Shown: positions 9,742-19,900, numbered from the stretch's first letter. The stretch: DNA of 64,000 nt from Pseudomonadota bacterium (GCA_023432855.1 JAEZEZ010000093.1:1-64000), one strand, 5' to 3'. Notes: generated by a model from the sequence alone, not told the origin. Translations and numbers: made by a program.

Positions 9742-11028
9742 TCAGGGCGCCGCGGGAGCCTCATGGGCGTCCTGCACCCGACGGAAGGCCCGCCCTGCGT
9801 TGATCGCCATAAGGGCCGCCGGCACGGTCAGCAGACCGCCCACGATGAACGGCCAGTTGTGGCCAATGCCCGAGTAGAGCGCCCCGGCGAGCATCGGGCC
9901 GACGATCCGTGCGGCCGACCCGGACGCCATGTTCAGCCCCAGCATGGCCCCTTGCCGGTCCGGGTCAGTGGATCGCGAGATGAGCGCTGAGATGTTCGGC
10001 ATCGCCAGCGACATGCCGAAGGCGCCGAAGGCCATGATGATCGGCACGCTCCACCCGCGTCCGATGACGATGTCGCCCAGCAGGGGCAGGCTGAACTGGA
10101 CCGAGGGGTTCCAGGCCGGGGGGTAGAGCACCTGCAGGATGAGGGAAGCGCCGAAGGTGAGGACGCCAACGCAGAGCACGCGCGCCTCGCCGAACCGTCG
10201 CGCCAGGCGGCCAGCCAGCATTCCCTGGCTGATCGCCGAGACGATGCCGATGACCATGAAGGCCAGCCCCACCTCCCGCGCGTCCCAGCCGTAGCGGTCG
10301 CCGGTCCACAGGCCGAAGGCCGCTTCCATGCCCGAGAACCCCGCCATGTAAATCAAGGTCACCAGCAGCACGCGCGAGACGACCGGGTTGCGCCGCGCAT
10401 CGCCCAGGCCCGCGAGGAAGCGCGTGCGCGGCGCAGTGGGGTCGGCCTTGGCCCGGGTCTCGCGGAGCAGCAGGATGACCGCAATGGCCGCGGCCGCCGA
10501 CAGGCCCGCCGCCACGAAGATCGGCAGTTGATAGCCGAAGGTCCCCAGTTCCGGCCGCACGAGCAGGCCGCCCAATCCGGGGCCGACAATGAAGCCCATG
10601 CCGAACGCCGCGCCGAGCAGGCCCATCCGGCCAGCCCGCTGCGCGGGCGGCGTCACGTCCGCCACGTAGCCCTGGATGGTCGAAATGTTGCCTGCACCCA
10701 GGCCGGTGAACAGCCGCACGAGAATGGCGAGCCAGATCGTCGGGGCGAAGGCCAGCGCCAGATAGCCGAGCCCGTTGGCCGCAAGCGTGATCAGCAGCAC
10801 GGGCTTGCGCCCGATGCGGTCCGACAGCCGCCCCCAGAATGGCTCTGCGAAGAACTGCCCGAGCGAGTAGGCCGAGAACATCAGGGTCACTTCCCACGCC
10901 TGGGCCTGCAGGCTGCGGGCGAAGAAGGGCAGAAGCGGGATGACCAGGCCGAAGCCGACGAGGTTCAGGAAGACGATGCCGAACAGGATGATCAGGGGCG
11001 CGGTCTGGCGGCTGTCGGCGGCTTGCAT
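9742..11028 (-). CDS. MFS drug-efflux-like transporter (TetA/DHA1 type)
   Basis: A 428-residue, roughly 12-segment major facilitator of the DHA1 class. The signature loop between helices 2 and 3 is GRLSDRIGRKPVLL, and the antiporter motif GLGAGNISTIQGYVADVTPP follows. Both are typical of TetA-like proton/drug antiporters. It lies directly downstream of a PadR repressor gene, which supports inducible efflux. The start is ambiguous: ATG 11028 is used because the first helix follows closely, but ATG 11070, only 4 bases after the padR stop, would extend it by 14 residues. Neither has a good ribosome-binding site. The substrate is unknown. Confidence 0.87.
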   Translation of the reverse strand: MQAADSRQTAPLIILFGIVFLNLVGFGLVIPLLPFFARSLQAQAWEVTLMFSAYSLGQFFAEPFWGRLSDRIGRKPVLLITLAANGLGYLALAFAPTIWLAILVRLFTGLGAGNISTIQGYVADVTPPAQRAGRMGLLGAAFGMGFIVGPGLGGLLVRPELGTFGYQLPIFVAAGLSAAAAIAVILLLRETRAKADPTAPRTRFLAGLGDARRNPVVSRVLLVTLIYMAGFSGMEAAFGLWTGDRYGWDAREVGLAFMVIGIVSAISQGMLAGRLARRFGEARVLCVGVLTFGASLILQVLYPPAWNPSVQFSLPLLGDIVIGRGWSVPIIMAFGAFGMSLAMPNISALISRSTDPDRQGAMLGLNMASGSAARIVGPMLAGALYSGIGHNWPFIVGGLLTVPAALMAINAGRAFRRVQDAHEAPAAP

Positions 11029-11074
11029 GGCGCTCACATAGCGCCCGCCCTGCCGCCGGGCGAGCGCCATCTGA

Positions 11075-11659
11075 TCAGCCGACCAGGGCCCTCAGGGCTC
11101 CGTCGGGCCCCTCTTCCTCCAGCGTCGTTACAACCGCGAGCGCGCGACGGCTCCAGTCAAGTTCAGCCTCGGCGGTCGCGAGGCTTCGCTCCAGCGCCAG
11201 AAGCGCGAAAACACGGTCCTCGGTCCCGAGGGGCCCCTCGATGACCGCCTCTTCCCGCTCGCGCAGATCCTCCAGCCGCTCTTCCGCCCGCCGGGCCGCG
11301 GCGGCGACGAACGCGCGCAGGGCGTCGGCTCCGAGAAAGCGTCCGAGGGACAGCTTCAGGGAGAGCTCGCTTCGGAGCCGCTCGGCCGCCGGCGCCTGTT
11401 CCAACCACGCAGCCAGCGCGCGCCGGCCTTCCGCGGTGATGCGGTAGGGCTTGCCAGCCTGCGCCTCGCCCCGGGCGCCGTCGGGCACGGCCAGCCCGGC
11501 GGCCGAGAGCCGCTTGAGCTCCGGATACAGCTGTCCGTAGCTCTCGCTCCAGAAGTGGCCGAAGTCGCGTCCGACGCGCGCCCTCACCTCATAGCCGGTC
11601 ATGGGCCCGCCGGTGGCGAGGAGGCCGAGAATGACATAGGCGGTTGTGCTTTCACGCAT
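11075..11659 (-). CDS. PadR-family transcriptional repressor
   Basis: A 194-residue winged-helix regulator. The N-terminal PadR domain (about 6-80) shows YVILGLLATGGPMTGYEV and the wing FWSESYGQLYPELKRLSAAG. The C-terminal Vir-type helical domain (about 95-190) is rich in Glu/Arg and would form the dimer coiled coil. It is the first gene of a two-gene unit with the MFS transporter. A 15-bp perfect palindrome lies 16 bases upstream of its start codon, so it almost certainly represses its own operon and releases DNA on binding the exported compound. Confidence 0.9.
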   Translation of the reverse strand: MRESTTAYVILGLLATGGPMTGYEVRARVGRDFGHFWSESYGQLYPELKRLSAAGLAVPDGARGEAQAGKPYRITAEGRRALAAWLEQAPAAERLRSELSLKLSLGRFLGADALRAFVAAAARRAEERLEDLREREEAVIEGPLGTEDRVFALLALERSLATAEAELDWSRRALAVVTTLEEEGPDGALRALVG

Positions 11660-11664
11660 ACCTC

Positions 11665-11689
11665 TATCAGATACTTATCTGGCAGATAA
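11665..11689 (-). promoter_or_regulatory. Palindromic operator of the padR-MFS operon
   Basis: TTATCTGGCAGATAA at 11675-11689 is a perfect inverted repeat with a one-base centre. A further half-site TATCAGATA at 11665-11673 extends it, giving three CAGATA/TATCTG elements in 25 bases. This AT-rich block stands out in the high-GC context and covers the expected promoter of padR. Confidence 0.7.
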
Positions 11690-11700
11690 CTCAAGCCAGA

Positions 11701-11733
11701 CAAAAGAAAAGCCCCGGCGCGAAGCGCCGGGGC
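11701..11733 (-). terminator. Rho-independent terminator of infC
   Basis: A 10-bp GC stem (GCCCCGGCGC at 11711-11720 with GCGCCGGGGC at 11724-11733) around a 3-base loop. The minus-strand tail is TTTTCTTTTG. It lies 25 bases beyond the infC stop. Confidence 0.88.
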
Positions 11734-11758
11734 TCGATATCTCGGCTGGATGGCCCGA

Positions 11759-12292
11759 TCAGCGCGGGGCCAGGATCATGATCATCTGGCGGCCCTCCAT
11801 CCGGGGCTCGTATTCGACCTTGGCCACTTCCTCGAAGTCGGCCTTCACCTTCTGAAGCAGCTTCATGCCGAGCTCCGGGTGCGCCATCTCGCGCCCGCGG
11901 AAACGAAGGGTGACCTTCACCTTGTCGCCTTCCTCGAAGAAGCGGTGCATCGCCTTGGCCTTCACATCGTAGTCGTGGGTGTCGATGTTCGGGCGGAGCT
12001 TGATTTCCTTGATCTCGACGACCTTCTGGCGCTTGCGCGCCTCGGCCTTCTTCTTCTGCTCCTGGAAGCGGAACTTGCCGTAGTCGAGGATCTTGCAGAC
12101 GGGCGGGTCAGCGTTGGGGACGATCTCCACCAGGTCCAGGCCTGCTTCTTCAGCGGCTTCGATGGCGGCGGAGGTGGGCATAACGCCCTGTTTCTCGCCA
12201 TTCTGATCGATGAGCAGAACGCGCGGCGCGCGAATGTCCTGGTTCATACGAGGCCCGTCCTTGACGGGCATGGATTGCATGGGGCGGCGAAT
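11759..12292 (-). CDS. infC: Translation initiation factor IF-3, probable AUU start
   Basis: IF-3 binds the 30S subunit and proofreads the start codon. The N-domain ([18 protein letters not shown]) and C-domain ([17 protein letters not shown], ending [12 protein letters not shown]) are complete. I place the start at the ATT codon 12292-12290: a GGAG lies nine bases upstream (12302-12305), and the resulting 177-residue protein opens [19 protein letters not shown] starts are well known for infC and allow IF-3 to repress its own synthesis. ATG codons at 12280, 12271 and 12247 are alternatives; only the last has a purine-rich stretch upstream, and it would truncate the N-domain. The gene is monocistronic, away from rpmI-rplT. 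Confidence 0.93.
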   Translation of the reverse strand: MRRPMQSMPVKDGPRMNQDIRAPRVLLIDQNGEKQGVMPTSAAIEAAEEAGLDLVEIVPNADPPVCKILDYGKFRFQEQKKKAEARKRQKVVEIKEIKLRPNIDTHDYDVKAKAMHRFFEEGDKVKVTLRFRGREMAHPELGMKLLQKVKADFEEVAKVEYEPRMEGRQMIMILAPR

Positions 12293-12301
12293 AGGCGTCG
12301 T

Positions 12302-12305
12302 CTCC
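12302..12305 (-). promoter_or_regulatory. Shine-Dalgarno of infC that supports an AUU start
   Basis: GGAG on the minus strand, with a nine-base spacer to ATT at 12292-12290. None of the downstream in-frame ATG codons at 12280 or 12271 has a comparable element. Confidence 0.6.
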
Positions 12306-12439
12306 GTGATCGTTTTTGATAGCGGGCACGCGAACAGGTTCGGCCGCATGCTGCATCCGCCCCTAGTATATGACGCTCGGCGAATACCTTAGCAAGGCTG
12401 CAACCACAGACGCCGCAAGGCAAAGCTTGCGGTTCACCA

Positions 12440-13618
12440 TCAATTCCGCCGCCCGCCGGCTCTTCCTTGGATGACCTGGGCATAGGCCGCGAGGGTCGCG
12501 TCGGTCATCGCCCGCGCCGAGTAGAGCGCGCGGGCGCGGGCCATGCCGGCCTTGCCCATGGCCGCCCGCCGCCTTGGCCCGGCATCCAGCGCTTCCGCGA
12601 GCGCCCGGGCCCAGGCCTCCGCGTCCCCGGCCCTCGCCCGCCATCCGGTTTCCCCCGGGACCACGGTCTCAACCATACCTCCGAGGTCGGAGGCGAGCAC
12701 CGGCCGGCCCATCGCCTGGGGCTCCACCGCCGTCCGCCCGAAGCTTTCCGGGACCACCGAAGGCACGGCCACGATGTCGGCGACCAGATAGGCGGCCGGC
12801 ATGTCCGCGCAGTGACCCAGCACGCGGACCGCGTCATCGAGACCGGCACCTTCGACCGCCTTTTCGACTTCGCTGCGATAGGCGCTGCGGCCCTGGTCGT
12901 CGCCGACCAGAAGGATCAGAAAGTCGCGTCTGCCCTGCGCCCAGAGACGCGCCGCGGCCTGCACCAGCGGCAATTGTCCCTTGATGCGGGTGAGCCGCCC
13001 GGCCAGCAGCACCTTCGTCCGCGTGTCGTTGCGCGCCACCCCCCAAGCCTTGCGAAGCGCGTCCACTCGCTCGGGCTCGACTCTGGCCACGTCGAAGCGA
13101 TCGAGGTCGACTCCGCGGTTGATTGTGACGATCCGCTCCGGATCCGTCCCGTGCTCTGCCAGGAGATGGTCGCGGGTGAAGGCCGAGTTGGCGATCACCA
13201 GGGCGCCGCGCGTCATCACCGCATTGTACCAGCGCTTGAGCGGCGACTTCGCCTTGTAGATCCCGTGGTAGGTGGCGATCCAGGGAATGCCCGTGAGCGC
13301 CGACGCGAGCCAGACGCTGAATGCCGGAGCCCGCGAGCGCACGTGCAGCACGTCCACGTCATTGTGCCTGGCCAGCACCGCCAGGCGCCAGGCGTTGGCC
13401 AGGATGGCCAGCGGATTCTTCGTCGCCACCGGCATGGGTGCGAACTCCGCACCGGAGGCTTCCAGCTCCTGGACCAGACGCCCTCCCTGGGAGGCCACGA
13501 TGGCCCGTCCGCCGGCTGCGGCGACCGCCGCGGCCACCTCGAGCGTGGAGCGCTCCGAGCCCCCCGCGTCGAGTTCGGGGACGACTTGCAGGACGGTCGG
13601 CTTCTTGGGATCACCCAT
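12440..13618 (-). CDS. GT4-family glycosyltransferase
   Basis: A 392-residue retaining GT-B glycosyltransferase. The N-terminal acceptor domain (Glyco_transf_4-like, about 8-185) begins TVLQVVPELDAGGSERSTLE, which matches the GG loop near the nucleotide site. The C-terminal donor domain (about 195-380) carries LLAGRLTRIKGQ and the E-x7-E type motif PESFGRTAVEPQAMGRPV. It probably glycosylates an envelope lipid or polysaccharide on the cytoplasmic face. Its start is only 34 bases from the divergent hydrolase. The acceptor cannot be told; linkage to the sqdB cluster 2 kb away makes a sulfoquinovosyl donor one possibility. Confidence 0.85.
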   Translation of the reverse strand: MGDPKKPTVLQVVPELDAGGSERSTLEVAAAVAAAGGRAIVASQGGRLVQELEASGAEFAPMPVATKNPLAILANAWRLAVLARHNDVDVLHVRSRAPAFSVWLASALTGIPWIATYHGIYKAKSPLKRWYNAVMTRGALVIANSAFTRDHLLAEHGTDPERIVTINRGVDLDRFDVARVEPERVDALRKAWGVARNDTRTKVLLAGRLTRIKGQLPLVQAAARLWAQGRRDFLILLVGDDQGRSAYRSEVEKAVEGAGLDDAVRVLGHCADMPAAYLVADIVAVPSVVPESFGRTAVEPQAMGRPVLASDLGGMVETVVPGETGWRARAGDAEAWARALAEALDAGPRRRAAMGKAGMARARALYSARAMTDATLAAYAQVIQGRAGGRRN

Positions 13619-13652
13619 CGGCCCGCATTAGCCCAGACGGAGACGCGCCGCC

Positions 13653-14396
13653 ATGACCGAACGCTCAGGTTTCCTGGAACGGGGCGGCGAACGCCTGGCG
13701 TGGCGGGCCGTTGACGGCGAGGGGCCTACGATCGTGTGGCTGGGCGGGTTCAAATCCGACATGATCGGAACCAAGGCCCAGACCCTGGCGGACGCCGCAA
13801 CCGCGCGCGGCTGGAGCTTTCTGCGCTTCGACTACTCCGCCCACGGCGAGTCCACGGGCAGGTGGGAAGACGCCACCATCGGCCAGTGGCGGGAGGACAC
13901 CCTGGCCGCGATCGACCACTTGACGGAGGGCCCTCTGGTGCTGGTGGGGTCGTCGATGGGCGGGTGGATGGCGTGTCTGGCCGCGCTGGCCCGGCCCGAG
14001 CGGCTGCACGCCCTGGTGCTCGTGGCGCCGGCCCCGGACTTCACCGAAAAGCTCATGCGGCCCAGGATTCCAGCCGAGGGCCTCCGCGACCTGGAAACGA
14101 ACGGCGTGTGGCTGGAGCCGTCGGAGTACGACGAGCCCCTGCCGATCACCCGCCGGCTGCTCGAGGAAGGACGCGATTACCTGATCATGGATGGTCCAAT
14201 TCCCATCCGTTGCCCCGTGCGCATCCTCCAGGGCCGCCGCGACGAGCCCGTGCCGTGGGCGCATGCGCTGAGGCTGGTGGAGTTGCTTGAAAGCGAGGAC
14301 GTCGTCTTCACCCTGACCAAGGCCGGCGACCATCGACTATCGACGGCGCAGGATCTGCATCGGCTGGTGGACACCGTGGCCGAGGCCCGGACCTGA
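13653..14396 (+). CDS. Alpha/beta hydrolase, ABHD10-like
   Basis: A 247-residue cytoplasmic serine hydrolase. The nucleophile is in GSSMGGWM (about residues 98-105). The oxyanion-side segment is WLGGFKSDMIGTKA, and RFDYSAHGESTG follows; this order resembles the ABHD10/acyl-protein thioesterase-like group. The likely acid is in GRRDEPVPW and the catalytic His in KAGDHRLS near the C-terminus. GGAGAC precedes the ATG by about eight bases. It is divergent from the GT4 gene. Substrate unknown: a small ester or thioester is expected. Confidence 0.83.
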   Translation: MTERSGFLERGGERLAWRAVDGEGPTIVWLGGFKSDMIGTKAQTLADAATARGWSFLRFDYSAHGESTGRWEDATIGQWREDTLAAIDHLTEGPLVLVGSSMGGWMACLAALARPERLHALVLVAPAPDFTEKLMRPRIPAEGLRDLETNGVWLEPSEYDEPLPITRRLLEEGRDYLIMDGPIPIRCPVRILQGRRDEPVPWAHALRLVELLESEDVVFTLTKAGDHRLSTAQDLHRLVDTVAEART

Positions 14397-14452
14397 GCAG
14401 GGTCAGTGCGGCGCGGAAGCGGGGTAGCGATGCGCCAGCCGCTCGGGATTCC

Positions 14453-15313
14453 TCAGCCTTCCGCCGCCAGCACCGCCCTGAGACCCTCGCGCCAGTCCGC
14501 GAACCTCGGCGTCCAGCCCAGTTCGGCCTTGGCCCGGGCGTTCGAGACCCGCTTGTTGTCGAGGTAGAAGCGCCGCATCCCCTCGCCGACCGAAAGGTCG
14601 GTCCAGTCGATCTCGGGCGGCGCCGGGAAGCCGAGCAGATGGGCGGCATAGGCTGTGTAGACATCCGCGCCCGCGGGCTCGTCGTCGCAGAGGTTGTAGG
14701 CGGCGCCGGGCCTGGGACGCGCGAGGGACGCCATCATGCCCGAAACGACATCGTCGACATGGACCCGGTTGAAAACCTGGCCAGGTTTGCGGATGAGGCG
14801 CGCTTCGCCGTTACGTAACTTGGCGAAAGGAGACCGTCCCGGCCCATAGATGGCGGGCAGCCGGAAGATGCAGAGGCTCAGGCCCATGCCGCGGGCGACC
14901 TCGAGCCAGTCCCGCTCGGCGGCGGCGCGGCGGGCTCCGGCGACGCTCGCGGCGTTCAGCTCCGAACGCTCGTCGACCCAGCCGCCGCCGCGATCACCAT
15001 ACACGCCAGTCGTCGAGACGTAGCCGATCCAACCCGGGAAACCGCTCGACCTCGCCAGCGCAGGGACCAGGGCCCGCAGGCCCGGACAGCCGTCTGGTCC
15101 GGGAGGCGCCGTGACCAGGATGGCCGCCACGCCGGCGACGGCCCGTGCCAGGGCTGCGGGATCGTCAGGATCAGCCACCGCGAATCCCTCCGCCTCAAAC
15201 CGGGCGCGCCTGTGTGGATCGCGCGTCGTCACCCAGACGGTCCATCCGTCCGCCGCGAGGCGCCGGGCGAAAGCCGAACCCAGGTAGCCGCAGCCGAAGA
15301 CCAGCGCCTTCAA
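14453..15313 (-). CDS. NAD(P)-dependent epimerase/dehydratase (YeeZ-like SDR)
   Basis: A 286-residue extended short-chain dehydrogenase of the atypical YeeZ type. The Rossmann motif is GCGYLGS at residues 7-13. The catalytic region has YVSTTGVYGD, and FRLPAIYGPGRSP follows with a family-typical loop. It starts 7 bases after the sqdB stop, so the two are almost certainly translated from one mRNA. The usual YxxxK pair is not obvious in this group, and no reaction is assigned. The sugar-nucleotide context suggests a related substrate. Confidence 0.8.
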   Translation of the reverse strand: MKALVFGCGYLGSAFARRLAADGWTVWVTTRDPHRRARFEAEGFAVADPDDPAALARAVAGVAAILVTAPPGPDGCPGLRALVPALARSSGFPGWIGYVSTTGVYGDRGGGWVDERSELNAASVAGARRAAAERDWLEVARGMGLSLCIFRLPAIYGPGRSPFAKLRNGEARLIRKPGQVFNRVHVDDVVSGMMASLARPRPGAAYNLCDDEPAGADVYTAYAAHLLGFPAPPEIDWTDLSVGEGMRRFYLDNKRVSNARAKAELGWTPRFADWREGLRAVLAAEG

Positions 15314-15320
15314 GACGGGC

Positions 15321-16538
15321 TCAGCCCTCCACCGCCTTCAGCCCGGGGCGGGCCGGCGTTTCCGCCGCGGCCGCGCGTTCGGCGTTCCAGTGAGAGACGC
15401 AGGGCACCTTCCCGAGATCGGCGCGGCCGGCATAGCGGCGGGCGATCTCGGTCACTTCGTTCAGCAGACCTTCCTCGAGCGTCACGGGATCCAGACCCAG
15501 GCCACGGAAGCGGTCGTTCATGACCACCAGCTCGTTTTCGTCCGCTTCCTGACGAGGGTTCGGCAGGTGGGCGATCTCGGCCCCGGTCATCCGGGCGACG
15601 AGCTCGGCCAGGTCACGCACGCGCCAGCATTCGGTCATCTGGTTCAGGATCGACACCCGGTCGCCGCGCTGGGGTGGATTGCGCAGGGCCAGCTCGACGC
15701 ACCGGACCGTGTCCTGGATGTGGATGAAGGCCCGGGTCTGACCGCCGGCGCCGTGCACTGTCAGGGGGTAACCCACCGCCGCCTGCATCAGGAAACGGTT
15801 CAGCACCGTGCCGTAGTCGCCGTCATAGTCGAACCGGTTGATCAGTCGCTCGTCCATCCGGGTCTGCTCGGTCTGGGTGCCCCAGACGATGCCCTGGTGG
15901 AGGTCGGTGATCCGCAGCTTGTCGTTGCGCGCATAGAACTGGAACAGCAGCGCGTCCTGGGTCTTGGTCAGGTGGTAAATGGAACCCGGGTTAGGCGGGA
16001 ACAGGATCTCCTGGTCCTTGGGCCCCTCGTCGGTGTCGACCGTGACCTTCAGGTAGCCCTCGGGGATGCGAAGGCCGGCCGTGCCGTAGCCGTAGACTCC
16101 CATCGTCCCAAGGTGGGCGAGGTGAATATCGAGACCGGACTCCACGATGGCCGCCAGCACGTCGTTGGTGGCGTTGAGGTTGTTGTCGATGGTGTAGCGC
16201 TTGTGGCGCGACGACTTCATCGAATAGGGCGCCGCACGCTGCTCGGCGAAGTGCACCACCGCGTCGGGCTTGAAGCTTCGCAGAAGGGCAAGAAAGCGGT
16301 CGTAATCCTTGCCCAGCGTCAGATTATGGACGCCGATCTCGCGGCCGGTGAGCTCCCGCCAGGCCCGGACGCGCTCGCCCAGGGTGCGGATCGGGGTGAG
16401 GGACTGAACCTCCAGCTCGTTGTCGATGTTCCGGCGGCTGAGGTTGTCGACAATGCCGACGTCCCAGCCCTTGGCCGAGAGATGCAGCGCCGTCGGCCAG
16501 CCGCAAAAACCGTCGCCCCCGAGGACCAGAACCCGCAT
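15321..16538 (-). CDS. sqdB: UDP-sulfoquinovose synthase (SqdB/SQD1 family)
   Basis: A 405-residue extended SDR that converts UDP-glucose and sulfite to UDP-sulfoquinovose, the head-group donor for sulfolipid SQDG. The NAD motif GGDGFCG is at 7-13. SQD1 hallmarks are DNLSRRNID, the block VVHFAEQRAAPYSM (94-107), Thr145 in LGTMGVYG, the Tyr188/His189/Lys192 set in SIYHLTK, and the long run from DYDGDYGTVLNRF to the segment around GAGGQTRAFIHIQDT. Length matches bacterial SqdB. It lies 68 bases after galU, which makes its UDP-glucose substrate, and is followed by an SDR gene. A related sugar-nucleotide epimerase is the alternative, but the motif set is specific. Confidence 0.85.
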   Translation of the reverse strand: MRVLVLGGDGFCGWPTALHLSAKGWDVGIVDNLSRRNIDNELEVQSLTPIRTLGERVRAWRELTGREIGVHNLTLGKDYDRFLALLRSFKPDAVVHFAEQRAAPYSMKSSRHKRYTIDNNLNATNDVLAAIVESGLDIHLAHLGTMGVYGYGTAGLRIPEGYLKVTVDTDEGPKDQEILFPPNPGSIYHLTKTQDALLFQFYARNDKLRITDLHQGIVWGTQTEQTRMDERLINRFDYDGDYGTVLNRFLMQAAVGYPLTVHGAGGQTRAFIHIQDTVRCVELALRNPPQRGDRVSILNQMTECWRVRDLAELVARMTGAEIAHLPNPRQEADENELVVMNDRFRGLGLDPVTLEEGLLNEVTEIARRYAGRADLGKVPCVSHWNAERAAAAETPARPGLKAVEG

Positions 16539-16606
16539 GCCTGTTCACCATTCCTGACTGAATTGCGCCAACCTACTCCGGAAAGGCCGGCAAGGGGTAG
16601 GGCGGA

Positions 16607-17473
16607 TCAGAGCAGCGCCTGAACCGCCGTACGCGCCGCCTCGCCCAGGTCCGGCCGTTTCAGAGCCAGCGCCACGTTCGCCCGCAACAGGCCGATCTTG
16701 TCGCCGCAGTCGTAGGTATCGCCTTCGTAGACCCAACCGTGGAACGGCTGCGCCGCCATAAGCCTGACCATCGCGTCGGTCAGCTGAATTTCGCCTCCCG
16801 CACCCTTCTCGTGATGCGCCAGCGCGTCGAAGATTTCGGGCCTGAGGACATAGCGGCCGGCGATCGCGAGGTTGGAGGGGGCCGTGCCCCGGGGAGGCTT
16901 CTCGACCATCCCCTTCACCTCGACCAGCCGGCCGTCGCGATTTCCGGGCGTGACGACACCGTATTTGTGGCTCTCGTCCTCGGGCACTTCCTCAAGCGCC
17001 AGAATGTTGGACCCGGTCGCTTCGAACGCCTCCGTCAGTTGCGCGAGGCACGGCCTGGCGGCGTCGACAATGACGTCGGGGAGCAGGACGGCGAATGGCT
17101 CGTCTCCGATGACGTCGCGCGCGCACCAGACCGCGTGGCCCAGCCCGAGCGGCGCCATCTGGCGCACGAAACTCATCTCGCCGGGCTGGGGAAGCTCTCC
17201 GCGCAAGGTCTCGAGAATGTCCGTCTTGCCCTTCGCCTCGAGTTGCGCCTCGAGTTCGACCTGGTGGTCGAAGTAGTCCTCGATGGCCCCCTTCGAGCGG
17301 CCCGTGACGAACACCATGTGCTCGATGCCCGCAGCCCGCGCCTCTTCCACGATGTAGGACAGGATCGGCCGGTCGACGACGTTCAGCAGCTCCTTGGGCG
17401 TCACCTTTGTCCCGGGGAGGACGCGGGTGCCGAGACCGGCGACGGGCAGGACGGCTTTGCGGACACGAGCCAT
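16607..17473 (-). CDS. galU: UTP--glucose-1-phosphate uridylyltransferase
   Basis: A 288-residue nucleotidyltransferase making UDP-glucose from UTP and glucose-1-phosphate. The N-terminal signature RKAVLPVAGLGTRVLPGTK is at residues 5-23, with the LNVVDRPILSYIVEEA block after it. VKGMVEKPPRGTAPSNLAIAGRYVL is the typical central motif, and YEGDTYDCGDKIGLL the C-terminal one. AGGAGA precedes the ATG. It opens a galU-sqdB-SDR gene set, so part of its product probably goes to UDP-sulfoquinovose. Confidence 0.95.
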   Translation of the reverse strand: MARVRKAVLPVAGLGTRVLPGTKVTPKELLNVVDRPILSYIVEEARAAGIEHMVFVTGRSKGAIEDYFDHQVELEAQLEAKGKTDILETLRGELPQPGEMSFVRQMAPLGLGHAVWCARDVIGDEPFAVLLPDVIVDAARPCLAQLTEAFEATGSNILALEEVPEDESHKYGVVTPGNRDGRLVEVKGMVEKPPRGTAPSNLAIAGRYVLRPEIFDALAHHEKGAGGEIQLTDAMVRLMAAQPFHGWVYEGDTYDCGDKIGLLRANVALALKRPDLGEAARTAVQALL

Positions 17474-17663
17474 GAGGTCTCCTGGAAAATCGGTATCCGA
17501 TTAGGACGCCTGAGCCGTTTCGCCAAGGCGGGGATCCGGACCGGCAACAACGCGCGAGACCCTGGAAGGATCGGTTCCCCGGCGGTCCGATCACCAAATT
17601 CTCACACCGCCGTGAACTTTTTCGCCGCCCCCGGGTTTTCCGTGCGCAACACGGGAGGACCTT

Positions 17664-17978
17664 ATGTCCAACAAGACTCTGATGACCCTCGGCGCCATCG
17701 CGGCCGGTTCCCTTCTTCTCGCCGCCTGCGGCCAGCCTGCCGAAACCCCGGCGGCCGACACCACCGCGACCGACACCATGGCGACGGATCCGGCCATGAC
17801 GGCGCCGGCTGACACCACGGCCACGACGACCGCGCCCGTCACCAACGCCGACGGTTCGACCACCGTGACCAATCCGGACGGGTCCACCACGACGACCATG
17901 CCTGATGGCACCGTCACCACCACCATGCCCGACGGCACGACGACGACGGGCACGGCGACGACGCCCCCGGCCCAGTAA
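17664..17978 (+). CDS. Small Thr-rich repeat lipoprotein
   Basis: A 104-residue protein with a lipoprotein signal (MSNKTLMTLGAIAAGSLLLAACG, lipobox LAAC). The mature part is low complexity: an Ala/Thr/Asp stretch is followed by tandem units of the form (N/M)PDGxTTT, about five copies of DG-S/T-T. GGGAGG lies before the ATG and a strong terminator follows, so the gene is expressed as a single unit. No enzymatic domain is visible. Repeats of this kind are found in outer-membrane-tethered spacers in this group, but the role is unknown. Confidence 0.7.
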   Translation: MSNKTLMTLGAIAAGSLLLAACGQPAETPAADTTATDTMATDPAMTAPADTTATTTAPVTNADGSTTVTNPDGSTTTTMPDGTVTTTMPDGTTTTGTATTPPAQ

Positions 17979-17998
17979 GGCCAGGCGATACTGGAACA

Positions 17999-18027
17999 GG
18001 GCTCCGGTCGACGCCGGAGCCCTTTTT
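17999..18027 (+). terminator. Rho-independent terminator after the small lipoprotein gene
   Basis: A 9-bp stem (GGGCTCCGG at 17999-18007 with CCGGAGCCC at 18014-18022) followed by TTTTT on the plus strand. It lies between two convergent genes. Confidence 0.87.
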
Positions 18028-18035
18028 CATGCGCG

Positions 18036-19853
<1,818 letters not shown>

Positions 19854-19900
19854 GGGACAGACCTTGCAGTTCAGGAGCCGGGCGGCTCGACGAGAGCGCG

